Of a stretch of DNA of 64,000 nucleotides, positions 35,300 to 48,199 are shown one piece after another. Origin of the DNA: Icerya purchasi. Taxonomy: Eukaryota > Arthropoda > Insecta > Hemiptera > Monophlebidae. Under the pieces are notes generated by a model, which saw only the letters and a list, made by a program, of their open reading frames with translations, searched no databases and was not told where the DNA came from. Location: contig CM077116.1 of assembly GCA_039619475.1 (NCBI GenBank), positions 168,843,363 through 168,907,362 of the forward strand, in the 5' to 3' direction. Position 1 is the stretch's first letter. Each line of letters begins with the position of its first letter. A program made the translations under genes and the position numbers.

Positions 35300-37355
35300 G
35301 TATTGATACAGATACTATCTTTAACCAGGTTCGAATTGTAAATTAATTCTTTCGGTCTAACATTCATTTGATTTTCGATACCTTTGATGATTTTTGCTCA
35401 ATTTGTCGGTCAGAGTTTCCTACACTTTCCTTCTTACGACCGAATGATCAGCTGGTCTTGAAACGATGGAGTAAATATATTTGTGTATGTGTCTAGCAAA
35501 GCTACTAGCGTCAACTAGTAATTTTATCTATAATTTCTCAATAATCGAATGCGTTGATACGGCAAATTTCTCGAATTGGTGTAGCTGAGAAATAAATTGT
35601 ATTTACATAGTTCCGGCGATAATTCCAAATTCATTAATAAATCAGCAACTGCTATATCATTTGGCCATTGATAAATTCGACGTTACCGTCAGAAGGATGT
35701 CAATAGTTTTACAAACTGCTCTGATTAATTGTAGTACAATTATATTTTTCCTGTAAATGGTACATTTTGATTTTTTACGGTTTCGTTATTAGTATAAAAC
35801 AAATCATTTTTATAAGTTACAAAAACAATTTCCTCGTAAATTATAAATTAGTAAATTCTTAGTTTACACGAGATTAGTGAGTGGCATGTATTCTGGTATT
35901 AACTAGTTGAAAAAAGTCACTTAACGTTTTAAATCCCCACGTAATATTTCTTAAAAAACGAACAAGACTTAAAATTTAAAGTTAATTTCTAATAATCTTC
36001 GAGGTAGAATTATGTTTGTTGGAAATAAATTATGTAATAAAAATCAAAAAGCCAGCCTTTACCGCGATTCCATTTTAATTTTATTAATTTATTAAAGTAC
36101 GCTGTTTCCTTACTCATAAAATTAATAATAAGTTTCTTTTTCCGCGTCTACTAAAATTCAGAATGGCTAACTTATTTGTGAGAACACTTTTATATGTATC
36201 TACTGACTGTTAATTCGACTAGTTATTAAAAATATGTTTATCCATTTTTCTTTATTATTATTTTTTAAACAACCTTTCCATTTACAGCCCTACAGAAAAT
36301 CGTAGAAGTTTAATTCCAAAAAGTTTTTGTTTGCGTTTTTTCATTACCTGCTGTTTTTTTTTTGTTTTTTTTTAGCGCGAAATATACCAATTTTTTGTAC
36401 AGTAACATTTTCAACTTCACCGTGGATTCATTGTCTCTTGGCTTTCCCGCTAATTTCCTTACAGAAATGCTACAAATGGTCACGTATATATATCCTTAAT
36501 ATAATGAAAAATCCGTTACCGATATCTAATCTGTTACAATTTACTAAAATTAAGAGGTTATTATGGGGCTATAGCCCCGGGCCCCAACCTCCTGGAAAAC
36601 CCGTGCTCTTGAACAGAAAAAAATTTACGTTTCTTTTCCCAAAATACTCAATACTGTAAAAATGCAAGATTTTAAATTTTCGTTCTTATCCTAAAAAGAA
36701 TTCAGTTAATTTTTATATATATATAAAAAAGAATATATGAGTTAATAAAATTATATACTTTTTCTTTTTCTCGCAATAAACTAAATGCCAAAAAAAAGTG
36801 AATGAATCCATTAACGAACGAATTGGATAATAAATAAACATTCGACAAATCTATTAATAACAATTCTCCAATGAAATATTGATACCCATGAAATCGTTGT
36901 AAAATTTTCTATGTAAAAACGTTTTATGATCTGAAATATTCTTAATTTTAACAATGTTTTATTTTTTACTTTTATTGAAAGTTTATATACGTTTTATTTT
37001 GAACTATATAAAAATTATTTAAAGTTTTAATCGATTACTGATTTTATAAATATATTTCCGTTTCGAAAAATTTAATAAATCATACTGCGTTTCATTCTCT
37101 TTTTTCTGATCACGTAAAAAATTATGGAATTTTAAACATCGCATGAGTGCATCAAAATTAGCTTGAAAACCGCTATAGCGAATATACCGACGCCGCCGTC
37201 GTCATAGATAATGCAGTATACATAATGTTTTTATTTTTATTCAAAAAAAAACAATTATTTTTTGCTACCCACAATATTTATTTTATATATATGTAAATAT
37301 TTTTTTGTAGAAAAAGGAAACATAATGTTATTAATAAGAAATTACAAATAATAAC

Positions 37356-37415
<60 letters not shown>

Positions 37416-40400
37416 TATATAAAATTCCTCATTTGACATTCAATTTATGTAATATTCAGTTTGTTAGGGTAAGAAAGTTTATTTTTTAAAGAGACCACAA
37501 TTTTAATTTTATTACTCATTCATACGTACGCAGTATTATTATTTTTTTTTTCTTTATTGTTCGCACATATACGATAATGAATTTTTTCATCATTTTTTCT
37601 TCGAAAGAGGATCTCTCATTCAAGATTAGTCCCGGGCTGCGCAAATCCTTAATCTGCCCTTGGTAATTATAACAATGAATATAAAAATTTGGTATCAAGT
37701 CACTTAAATCTGTGTTATACGAAATCTGAAAGCCGGTTCAAAATTATAGAAAAATATGCAAGTGAAAATTAAATCAACGGCAAGTCCTCATGGCGTGGAA
37801 TATATGCGCATTTCGATGGTTGAGACGAATTTACAAATATTCTACTTTATTGACCAACCAGACCCTGATGTATGTTCAGTCTTCTCACAATCCCTATACT
37901 ACGTGACAATTTTATCACAATACATAATTAATTGTGCATTATAGTTGGAAAATAAAGAAGTAAAACTGCAATCTTAGACCAGCTTCTCCCCCTGAATAAA
38001 CAACGTAGTGATAAATTCACTTTTAATCCAATATGGATTCTTCTCTGAATTATCTTGACCTCTGCAGAAATAATATCAAACAAGTGTTTTGAAATATCCA
38101 TCCGACGACTATTGTCGTTTACAATGCGATATGTTACCAAACGCTTCTGATAACGCCTGCTAACATTCTGAAGAGAACTATTCAGTTGCGCAGATGGCGA
38201 TGGTATTTTTATGAATAATATTAAAGTGCACAGCAGAGTAAGATAGTGAAAATACCTATAAACCAATAGCTATAAAAATTATACCATCGTGTCAGGCATC
38301 GGAAAATACTATCTTCCTGAAAATTTCAGCCATCTAACTCTTAAGGGAACGCCCCCTAGAGCCAAAAGTGTAAAATCAGGTTTTTTGACGACATCTCGAG
38401 AACCAATTGACCAATTTTCCCTGAGTTGGGCTCAAATTGAAGGCACTTCAAAACCCTGCAATTAAAAAATATTTTCAGACTTATTTATCAACAAAATCTA
38501 ACGTAAAAATCCATTTGAAAATTTCAAACTGGCATAAAAATAGATAAAAACAAACACCTCACTGAAAAAATTACATACCATGTACAAATTTTATGCCAAA
38601 CTACCCTCTGGAATTTTTTCTGATTTTTTAAAGGAATGATCACACCTTAATAAAACCTGTTGTTTTTTTGCATTTTCGGCGATATTTAACTTCCATGAGC
38701 TGATAAAAAAAAAAAATTTCCGTCTCAATTTTACACAAAATGTCATAATGAGTACTTTCCAGTATTTTGGACACAAAAAATATGGAACGAAACATTTAAA
38801 TCTCATTTTTCTGCTGGGTTTTCGGTAATTTTTTCATTTTTACGGCTCACAAAATACTGAAATGATTCACATTCGTTTTGATTTTCAACTAAGTCATTAA
38901 ACGGACTTCCGGCGTAAATGTAGCTTTCTAATAGCGTTTTTTGGTGCGACATCGTTCCATGAAAAGAAATTATCCGTGTAAATTTTATTAGAAAAATTAA
39001 TTATGTCGGCTTTATTTTATAATAATAGCATTCTTTTCGGATAGTATTAAAGAAAAATAATTATATGTAATAAACGTATTACACTACACTAATACTGAAT
39101 TCTGCAATATCTTTTAGACCGGAGATGAGGAAATAGAAAAATATTGTAGTTCGCCATGAGCGAAAATCCTAAATTCTCCGGGCCGGCAGTGTACCATATT
39201 TTACACGAATAAACAAGAATGGGGGACGAAATGCAGGGCTGAAAATTTCAACTGTTTAATTTTTCAAGGCAATAATATAATGAAATTAATGTAATTACAA
39301 GATATACGATAACATAAAAAAATAATACATTAATAATCACTTATAGACCAAGCGAGCTGTGATAAGAAGAAACGTACAGACAAAGGACATGTGCGAGGGG
39401 GGGTAGCTACGTATCATTTCATACTGAAAAAAAGAAAAAAAAAAAATCACAAACGCCGGATGATTTAACAAAGAAATATACCGATTATATACAAATAAAG
39501 AATAAAAACTATTAAAAACTTTAAAATACAATCAGTATTAGGAAACAATTATAAAAATAATAAAAAGCAATAACAGCAAACAACCGTGAAGATAACAATC
39601 TAAATTAAATACAATAATAATAGAAATAGATCTCAAATTCTGAGGATAACAAACAAATAACAACGATGAATAATTAAAAATACACGTACGTCATAAGAAT
39701 CCTCTGAAAACAAATAAAAACACTGCCTTCTGAACGTTATTTAGGAATACCGATAATTATTACGCCTGAAGGTAAACGTTAAATTGATTTAACAAGGTCG
39801 AAACAAGATTTTAATCCCCCGATAGAGATAAAAGAAATATCCTTAGAATTTAGAAAAAAAGATAAAAAAAATTAAAAGTACTGCTTTCGAAGGTACTATT
39901 TATTATTAGCCGTAATGTCTACGAATTAAAATTAATAATACGGCCAGAAGGTGAATAATAAACTACGTTAGTGAGATCAGTTATGAACATAAAAAGATCG
40001 AAATAACCAAGAAAAAAAATATGAATTCGATAAAAACACAGTTGTACGTCTCATAAAGAAATTCTAATAGAATTTCAACCTCCGCTTATTAATAAGCAAT
40101 GAAAAAGATTTAAACATTTAAAATACGTCCATTTTCAATAAAATGAAAAAAAAAATATATATATATCGTGGCATATATTAAAAAATAATTCAAATCAAGT
40201 AATGAACGATGCAACAGCACCGGGAGGAAGAAAAAAAAAGACATAATTAAAGGAACAATGCAATGATGCCGAGAGATTAAGTGATTTTAACTAAAGAATA
40301 ATTTCTACCTCGAGCATTATCATCATCGGTAGCGCCATAAATACTGAATCCATATCAATACAGGAATACTTAGGCATCTCGATGACGTTCGTCTCCAATC

Positions 40401-40570
40401 AGTTCAGGAATTCTTTAATATCATTTAGCAACAGCATAATATTTTTTCTACGTTCTATGTAGAGTACGGACTTACGATACTCAAGTTACGTCTATTGGTT
40501 AACAGTTACCGATGGATTTCGCTAATAAATTGTTTATTTAAAATTATGAAAAAAAATTATAAACATTAAA
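35300..40570. other. intergenic, mostly unrecognised
   Basis: It contains a 14-base perfect palindrome GGGGCTATAGCCCC at 36565, a long TA repeat at 37361-37400, and a less AT-rich block at 38330-38850 that may be an unnamed repeat. Sequence near 40330-40375 resembles 4870-4925. No protein family was recognised. Confidence 0.5.
37361..37400. repeat. (TA)n microsatellite
   Basis: About 20 TA units followed by TATG-type units to about 37420. Confidence 0.95.
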
Positions 40571-40573
40571 CTA

Positions 40574-41330
40574 CGAGGTGTGACGATTGTATTCGTAGAA
40601 TTTTGCTCTGGAGGGCCTATAAATAGGAGGAGGGAGAAATATACTCTAAACACCTTCACAGTAGTCTCCTTCGAGGTCAGCGCACCGCCGCCAACGTCAG
40701 ACCTATTTTTGGAAGTACCCCGCAGCTAAGTCCATCAGGACCCTCGTCGTGACAATTTGGACTTCGGTAATGCCGTCGTATCGGTTTCCTTTCAAGTAAC
40801 TTTTGAGTGGAGGGAACAAATGCAAGCCGCACGGAGTCAGGTCCGGTCTATAGGGGGGCGTGGGGATGCTGTGGAGCATCAAAAACTGGCGTACTGCGAA
40901 GGACGAGTGTGCTGGAGCGCTGTCGTGATGCAGCACTCAACCTTTCTCGGCCAATTCGGGTCATGCGCCGTACACGCGGGCTCGTAACCGTTTCAAAACT
41001 TCGACGTAGAATGCTGCATTGACTGTCCGGCCTGCGGGAACGTATTCGTGATGAACAACGCCGTTAATGTTGAAGAAAGCGATCAGTAGAGACTTGACTT
41101 TTGATTTGGACATGCGAGTTTTTTTTTTTTTTTCGGGCGCTCCCCGCCCTTCTTCACTCACTGCATGTGCTCTGTCTCTTGGTGTGAAGGTCATATTCGA
41201 ACAACCAAGACTCGTCCCCCGTGATAATGGACGACATCCACTGGTTTCCTTCAGCGTCAATTCGATCAATCTTTGCTCAGTTATGAGCAGTTTTGGAACC
41301 ATCTTGGCGCACCGCATAAACCAATTAATT
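40574..41330 (-). pseudogene. mariner transposase relic, second type
   Basis: A TA and a mariner-like tip CGAGGTGTGACGATTGTAT start at 40572-40574. On the - strand the transposase reads, with frameshifts, MVPKLL, GDESWLFEYD (first catalytic Asp), MSKSKVKSLLIAFFNINGVV, HHEYVPAGRTVNAAFYVEVL, then MLHHDSAPAHSSFAVRQFL (second Asp), YRPDLTPCGLHLFP and YFQK followed by an in-frame TAG. The normal mariner triad would have Asp in PDLAPCDF; here that position has changed (PCGL). The N-terminal DNA-binding half and the other tip are missing. It is a different lineage from the mariner at 8.3 kb. Confidence 0.85.
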
Positions 41331-41689
41331 GTGACCTACAGTTCCTACAGAAGAAATCTATTCAACCGCCTTTTCTTGTCTCACCGTTTTTCCAGATACA
41401 AGTTTCCAGACTTCAATGTGATTTTCACAGAAACAGCTTTGACAGTTGGAATTCAAGATAAGTGATTCAGATTACCAATGAAAACTTCAACGTATTCTGC
41501 AAAATATACAACTATTAAGAAAGCTAGATGCTAGGCAAACACTAGGGGAAATATTTAATATGCGCGGATTCTTTTTCTTCCACGAAGTTCATCATAGTTA
41601 ATAGGCATATAGTACGGCAATAGCAATATATAGAGTAATATACTACAACCGGAAAAACAGAAATCGAAAATAGTTGTTGTGTGGGGGTT

Positions 41690-42668
41690 CATTACCTTTC
41701 ACAATCTTTTCTATTTCTCCGTTAATTTCGTCGACATCTTCCTAAAATGTTCACTAGAGCTACGCTGTCTAAGTTTCTCCCGCAGGGCCTAATTAGGCAG
41801 GAATTCCACGGCACTATCAATTCACAATTTCCATCTCATATAACCGTGTGTTTACTGATGGTTCAAAGAGGCCAGACGGTATCGGCGCCTCTTTTATTCC
41901 TCCAGATTTTTTAAATTTTCAGAATCGTTTTGCCTGCCTCCTTTCTGTGTTCCATATTCATAAACCAGTGACGATCCCGCGTTACATTATTTTTTTTTTA
42001 TTTTAAATTTTCGATTATATCAGACTAACTTCGGGCCAACCTCCTGATTATTTCTGTGATATTATTTTGCTTCGTATACGTTCACTTATGCGCATTCCAT
42101 TCAAACTGATTTGCAGAACAAAGTGGCGGATTCTTTAGCTCGGGTAGCCTGCTTCTGATCGTCTCTTTTCTTAAGAAAAACTCACATCCTCTAATTTCCT
42201 TTCGGTGTGTAAAAGTTTTCATCTCGGATTTCGATGTTGGATATATTTATTTTCTCTTTTTTCTAACAACTGTTCGTTTTATCAGTCTGTTTCATCTAGT
42301 CTTCCTGCTAATCCACAGTTCCTTTCGTTTAACTCACTTCGCTTCCTTATGTTTTAGTTTTTTCTTAGTTTCCTCCCCGTATTGTTCTCTTCAGTGAAAC
42401 GAAGCGCGTGTTTGCGATGCTGATTATGTATTTATTAAGTATTCATCTCTTTCTGTTGATCGTTCTACTCTGTGTTTTTTAATTTGCCGAAATTTAATCT
42501 TCCCACTCCATATTGCGCCTCTTATATCCCGACTTTTCCTTCTTCTCACATTATTCCCACTAATTGTTTCTTCCAACTAACAATATCTAATTGCATCAAG
42601 ATATAATTCCTTTCTTTTCTAGCTGTTTCTGGGTAAAGGTCCCTATTATAAAAAAAAAAAAAAAAAAA
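41690..42668 (+). pseudogene. RNase H-type LINE, 5'-truncated (copy 2)
   Basis: After a frame change the + strand reads FTDGSKRPDGIGASFIPPDF from 41858, the first-Asp strand of an RNase H domain, and NKVADSLARVACF near 42120-42155, the end of that domain. Further on, PLHIAPLISRLFLLL-type sequence and the shared nucleotide block at 42505-42540 match copy 1. It ends in a poly(A) run at 42650-42668. No RT domain is present, as expected for a 5'-truncated insertion. Confidence 0.75.
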
Positions 42669-43269
42669 GTTGGCAAAAGATAATTCATTTGCTTATTTAA
42701 AAAGCGTGGTTCACATTACGTATAAAAAATAGTTAGAAATCGCCCAAAAGAAATAAGAAGTGGAATTGAAAATGACTTCTGATCGAGCCACAAACAATAT
42801 AAAAAAAGTGATATCACGTTTATAAAAATGAAGCGGCTGGAATTTAAATACAAGTTAACTAATTTAAAAACGAATTTTACTCGGTCATCCAACTTCACTC
42901 GACTATTCGTATGCTCATGTATGTCCCGTCAATAGTGTACGCGTAACCCGCTGAAATACATCGGGATACGTACGTTCTTTGTTCCGTATCATTTTAATTT
43001 TTTTACAATTTCGAATTTAGCCTATCCAATATTTTCCGCCTTTGGTCATATCAAATCAGCGACGTGGACGTAAATCAAATTTTCGTGCCAATTAATCGAT
43101 TTTTCACGCTGGATCAATAAATTTAGTTAGTCCGCTATGCGTCCGTATTTTATGTATGTTGGAAGAGTAGGTTTTCAGGGGATAGGTGTGAAAAAACAAT
43201 TAAACGAATGAAGGTCACGCCGGACAAAAGCCTAAGCTGGAAAGTATTTAATTTCAATAGGATTTTTTC

Positions 43270-43385
43270 GTTTTTTTAATTTACTTGGGCTTACCTTCGA
43301 TAAGTTTTAGAGCAGCGGAATTCGAACCAAGTAGCAACCGAACCGCCTGACTTTCGAGACGCTACCGTAGCTGGGCTAACAGAAT
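43270..43385 (-). repeat. SINE-like element with tRNA-like head, third type
   Basis: On the - strand, TAGCCCAGCTACGGTAG (43378-43362) resembles an A box and GGTTCGAATTCC (43328-43317) is a near-perfect B box. The spacing is tRNA-like. The body to the left shares nothing obvious with the other SINE families. It does not fold into an evident full cloverleaf by eye. Confidence 0.5.
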
Positions 43386-43928
43386 ATTAACGATTGATGC
43401 TTTCCGGCAAAATGTAAAGTTCTCAAAGTTCGCAAATTCATCGACGCTTTTTCTTCTACAGATGTTTTCATATATTACATAGAAAACAGATTTTAATGAA
43501 ACTCGAATCGCAGTTTCGCATCTAAAATTGAGATAAACGAACTGTAATTTTTGCATTTCGAAAGCTACGTAGAAAAAACCTGCAGTCGAATGTTATAATT
43601 AATAAACTGACGGTGATTCTTTAAGTTGTATATATTTATTTATTTCAACACCCTTTCGGCCAGTTGCGGTTTAATAAACATCGATATGATAGATAATCTA
43701 TCAATAACAAGCTCACATAAACCCATATTTGCAATTCGTAAATATACAAATTCGCGTGCCAAAGAAATATTACCAAACCAAGTTATAGTACTAATGTTGA
43801 TCACCCAATCGCGTCTACATACAAATTCACTCTTACACAGCTGCTCAAGCCTATATACACACACTTCACTCCAGTTCCCTCAAAAACCCAACTTATCGAA
43901 CAGTTGCAAAATTTGAAATGATAAAAAT

Positions 43929-46900
43929 ATTTTTTTTTCTTTTTTTTTTTTTTTTTTCTGTATAAACTTAATTGCTAAATTGCGCCTAGCTAGTAATAGA
44001 TATTTGGCAATTTTAGTGATGGATGTGAATGACATTGAGTAGCATCCTGTCCAGCGATCGGTGATAAACGAAATAGTTTTATTATAAACTTCCCTGTTAG
44101 GCTAAGTCCATCGGCTCGATTCTGGCAAGCCGACGAATTTCCGGTGAATTGTTCGAAAACCCGATTGCCAGGTAGTTCGCGTGTATTTTTAGTCTACGAG
44201 CGTACTTCTTTGCATCATCAAAACTTCCAGAACAGACTTCGTTTTGAGATCTTCATGTAGCGTTAAATTGCTGATGTACCACATTGACAACCATCCGGAG
44301 GATTTTGTTCTGAACCTGTTCGATAATCGCTATATTGCTCTTTTTCGAGCAACCCCACAAAGGGCAACCATACCGCCAAACTGGCTTTCGAATTTGATTA
44401 CAAAATTAATATTTTATTTTCAAGTGTTACTTCCGATTTTCTGTTTAATAGCCGGTACATTTGTCTCAGTTTTTCATATCGAGATATATACCACAAGGTA
44501 TTTTGCATCTATGCGTTGCGGAATTGCAACACCATTAAAGATTATAGTATCTTTCGTCGGTATAATTCTTCTGTTAGTAAAAATAACTCGCGTTGTTTTA
44601 CTTGCATCGGTTTTGATCTTCCACAAGCTAAACCACGATGAAAGTTCGGTAACCGCTGTTTGAATGGTGTTACGCGCTTTAACATACATCTGAGCATAAA
44701 ATTGCGGTGTCGTCAGCGAACGTCGCTAACTGCACATTGGAGGGCGTAGACATATCTGAAGTGTAAATGAGATAGAGTAGCGACCCTAATACGCTTCCCT
44801 GCGGAACGCCTGCTTTTACCGGATATAAATCAAACGAGTCGTTCCCATACTTCACAGAGAAGTATCTTTCGCTGAAGTATGACCGAAACAAAACTGATAT
44901 AACTCACAAGCGAAATTACACCTAATTTTGTGTAACAGGCCATCGCGGCAGACTTTATCGAAAGCCTGACGTATGTGCAAAAACACGGCTTCACAGTACT
45001 TTTTTTCTTCGAGGTATGTCTCTATAGTATTAACTGTGCGGTGTATGTGCTCTATCGTACCATGGTTTGGTTTTGAAACTGATATTCCGCTTTTAGGCCT
45101 TTGTCGTTAGCAGCAGCTTTTTTCATAAAAAGCTTGGAGATTACAGAGAGTAGCGAGATGGGTTGATACGAATCCGGTTCTGTTAATGGTGTCTTAATGG
45201 TGACGATTTGTGATTAGCTACAGAGGAAAATACCGTAAACGAAGCATCGCATTGAAAATATACGTCAGCAATATAAAACCTTTTCTCGACAATTCCTTTA
45301 ATGCAAGCGAGACGTGATCAAGTCGTAGCCGGAAGGTTTACACGGATTTAGAGTTTTTACTAAATTATTAATTTCACCGCCCGGAGAGATGTAACTTTTT
45401 ATCGCTTTACAAACATCATAACAATAAGCATCAGGGTTTAATGTTCAGGATGCGGCTGGTATACGTTTGCGAAGTGTTTCGCAAAGACTTCCTCTGAGTG
45501 TCCGCCTTAGACCGATTTGATTTTCTTATCGGATGTACCGCTTGTCCCTTAAAAGGTTCTTAGTTATGTTCCGTAACGAGCAGTCATGATGTGGCAAGGG
45601 CGACAGATTTATTAACCTTTGTTTTAACGATTTGTTTTTTAAATCTTGCAATAAATTTTTTTACAAGCTTCGTTTGCTTGTCTAAGCGCTGTTTCATAAG
45701 TAGGATTTCTTGATATTTGTCATTGTTTTCTTAATTTCAACTGGACTGTTTTTTTAATTTTCACCGGATAATAGGATAACAGGTTGGTAATTGCTTTCCG
45801 TCGGTGTGGATTCCTTCGCAGCTTGTTGTGTGACTTTAATGAAATACTCTACCGCTTCACTGTACCTGTTCTTCAGTTTTCAAAAGTATTTTAAGATTTA
45901 TCGTGCGTTCGAGTTGGTCTCGAAATGCATCCCAGTTGGTGAATTTATGTAATTTCGATTTACTCATTTTCTTGACTACGTGCAGACTAATTGTTAGAAT
46001 GATCTGATGACAATATTTCATCAGTCCTAACATCAATAAATGCGGATGAAATTCCTTTTATTATGAAGAGAAGTCCAGGAGGTCTGGTATTCTATTGGGG
46101 TCGGCTGGCTAAAAAGTAGGTGTTCCTGATGAATAAACGATGCTGCATAAAATGATTTTAATTCTTTTCCTCTAGGTACTGTCAGTCTTGACCCAAAGTG
46201 AATATTTTTCGCATTGAAGTCTCCTCCTACGATGTGTTACTGTAGCCTAGCATTTTAAAGAGGTTAATGTTCCGTTTTTTATGTTATGCTTCGGAGGACC
46301 GTCAACTGCTGAAAGAGTAATGTGTTTATTTTCATCTTCATTGATTACTGTAGGTAACTGAATTTATATTTGCTCAGTTCGTAGTGTTGCATATTATTTT
46401 TTATTTGAACGCCAGAGACGCCATATGCTGTACATCATCTGTACAGTTTGTATAATACGAGTTATAACCGGGGAAACATGTTTTGCGTTAGTTAGGTGCC
46501 TTTCAGATAATAATAGCACGTCAATATCGTTTTACAGGATGTACATTTGTATTTCAGCGATATAATTCAGAACACACCATTAGCGTTCCAGGTAACGATT
46601 TTGAGATTCTTCATTTTTTATTGGGCAAGATAATAGTCTCGTATAACATTGTTAAGCATCTGGCTTTACTGCTGCATCATGTCAAGAAAAAGAATTTTCA
46701 TTTCGGTTAAGAAATGTACGCAACAGTCCAGAAGTTTCATTTACTTCTCGTTTATGGCGCTAGCCTAAGGTCCTAAGGTCCTAAAGTCCTAAGGTTTGCG
46801 CATGGGTCAAGCGGTGTGTTGATTTTGAGCCTACAGTCTAATTCGTTGCCGTTTGTTCTTAAATACTCGAAGGGGGGAAATGGCTGGAGTTTACATAATG

Positions 46901-48190
46901 TGTTTAAGTTATTGTTCGTTTTTTCCTCTGCATGTTGTTGTTGTTTATATCTGATATCCTGGAGTTTTTTGTTTTTTTTTTATAAACGGGGGGACATCTT
47001 TTATAGTTTGACGGATGATCTCCGTGGCAATTGGCGCATCTTGGTGTTTCGTTGCGTTTTTTATTACAACTGACTGAAGCATGGTTATTACCACATTTGA
47101 TGCATGCATACGCCTTGTTACAATCGATTTTGGTGTGTCCGTACCTCTGACAGCGAACACACTGGAGAATAATATTCTTTTTACTTACGTGGATATTCCA
47201 TTTTAACTTCCGTGTGAAGTAATATCTGGATTTTCAGTATGTCGGAATTATTTTCACGAGGCTCGAAGTCTACAAAAAATAATGGTAGGGGTTGCTTAGT
47301 TACCCTGTGCTTGATATTAGTTATGTTGAATTTTGATATCATCTATCTCTACGGAATGATGTAAATGTCGAATTAAAGATCCTTTCAGATTTAATTTGGT
47401 ATGTGTGGTGTTCAGTTTCTTCCTCTCTTAAGTATTTAACTATAGTGTACGGTAATTATGTGTGCTGTTTAATTTAATTTCGAATATTTTGTCAGTTAAC
47501 GACCTGCAACGTATATCACTGATTGCGATAACGCTGCTAATATCTGACAGCATTTCGGTGTAATCCGCAACTCCGTAGATCCGTATAGTGGCCGGTTTGG
47601 GCTCTTTTGATGCTCTGCAATTTCTATATCATCGTTCTCGCTAGCATCATCATTTTCCGAGCAAGCAAACCTGTTTTTATTTTGCTTAAGCGTCTTTTTT
47701 TCTATATGTTCGGAGGAGACACTTCTGAGGGGTATTTTCTCTGTCTTTTTCCCTTATTTACGGCCTGCTGTCAGCTGTAATCTTTCTCTTGAGTATCTTC
47801 AACGTTCATGGAATGTTGCAGTAATTAATTTTCCTCCGTCGAGATGGGAGATAATATATCTCTCTGGGTATAAGCAGATTTCGAGTTGTGCGTACCTGCC
47901 GACGTTACTGGCGGTTTAATATGTAACGGTGCATTATTACTATGCATAACATTGATCGTAACGTTAGCATTGTTTTTGTACGGAATTATATCACCTGTTT
48001 GAGATGTGCGTGTAGCAGCAACAGCAACGCTGTGCGCTTGGTTGTAATTGATTTGCAGTCGCGTAGTGGTGACCGCGATAATGGCATAAGACGGTTGACC
48101 GATTAGCTACTGATAAGAAAATCCCGCTTGAACAACAGCTTAAAATTAGATAACGATTTATCGAACGAATTAAACACACGGTAAACACCA
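43929..48190 (-). mobile_element. nearly full-length Jockey-like non-LTR retrotransposon, decayed
   Basis: On the - strand in order: a Gag-like ORF1 with three zinc knuckles at about 47150-46990 (CVRCQRYGHTKIDC, CIKCGNNHASVSC, CANCHGDHPSNYKRC); an APE-type endonuclease start LKIVTWNANGV near 46610 and NDIDVLLLSERHLT near 46510; reverse transcriptase with AGVPQGSVLGSLLYLIYTSD and the FADD catalytic motif at 44891-44679; then the C-terminal WRYGCPLWGCSKKSN and ARIEPMDLA near 44100; finally a poly(A) tail (T-run on + at 43929-43958). Stops and frameshifts break both ORFs, so it is not autonomous. The 5' boundary near 48190 is approximate. Confidence 0.88.
46764..46793. repeat. short tandem repeat of GTCCTAAGG-type units
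   Basis: Three to four imperfect units (ctaaggtc/ctaaagtc) lie between the Gag-like and endonuclease parts of the Jockey-like element. Confidence 0.6.
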
Positions 48191-48199
48191 CAACTTCAC

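Noticed and set aside
46945..47160. 71-residue - strand open frame as a protein
   Set aside because: It is one base out of register with the zinc-knuckle frame of the Jockey-like Gag.
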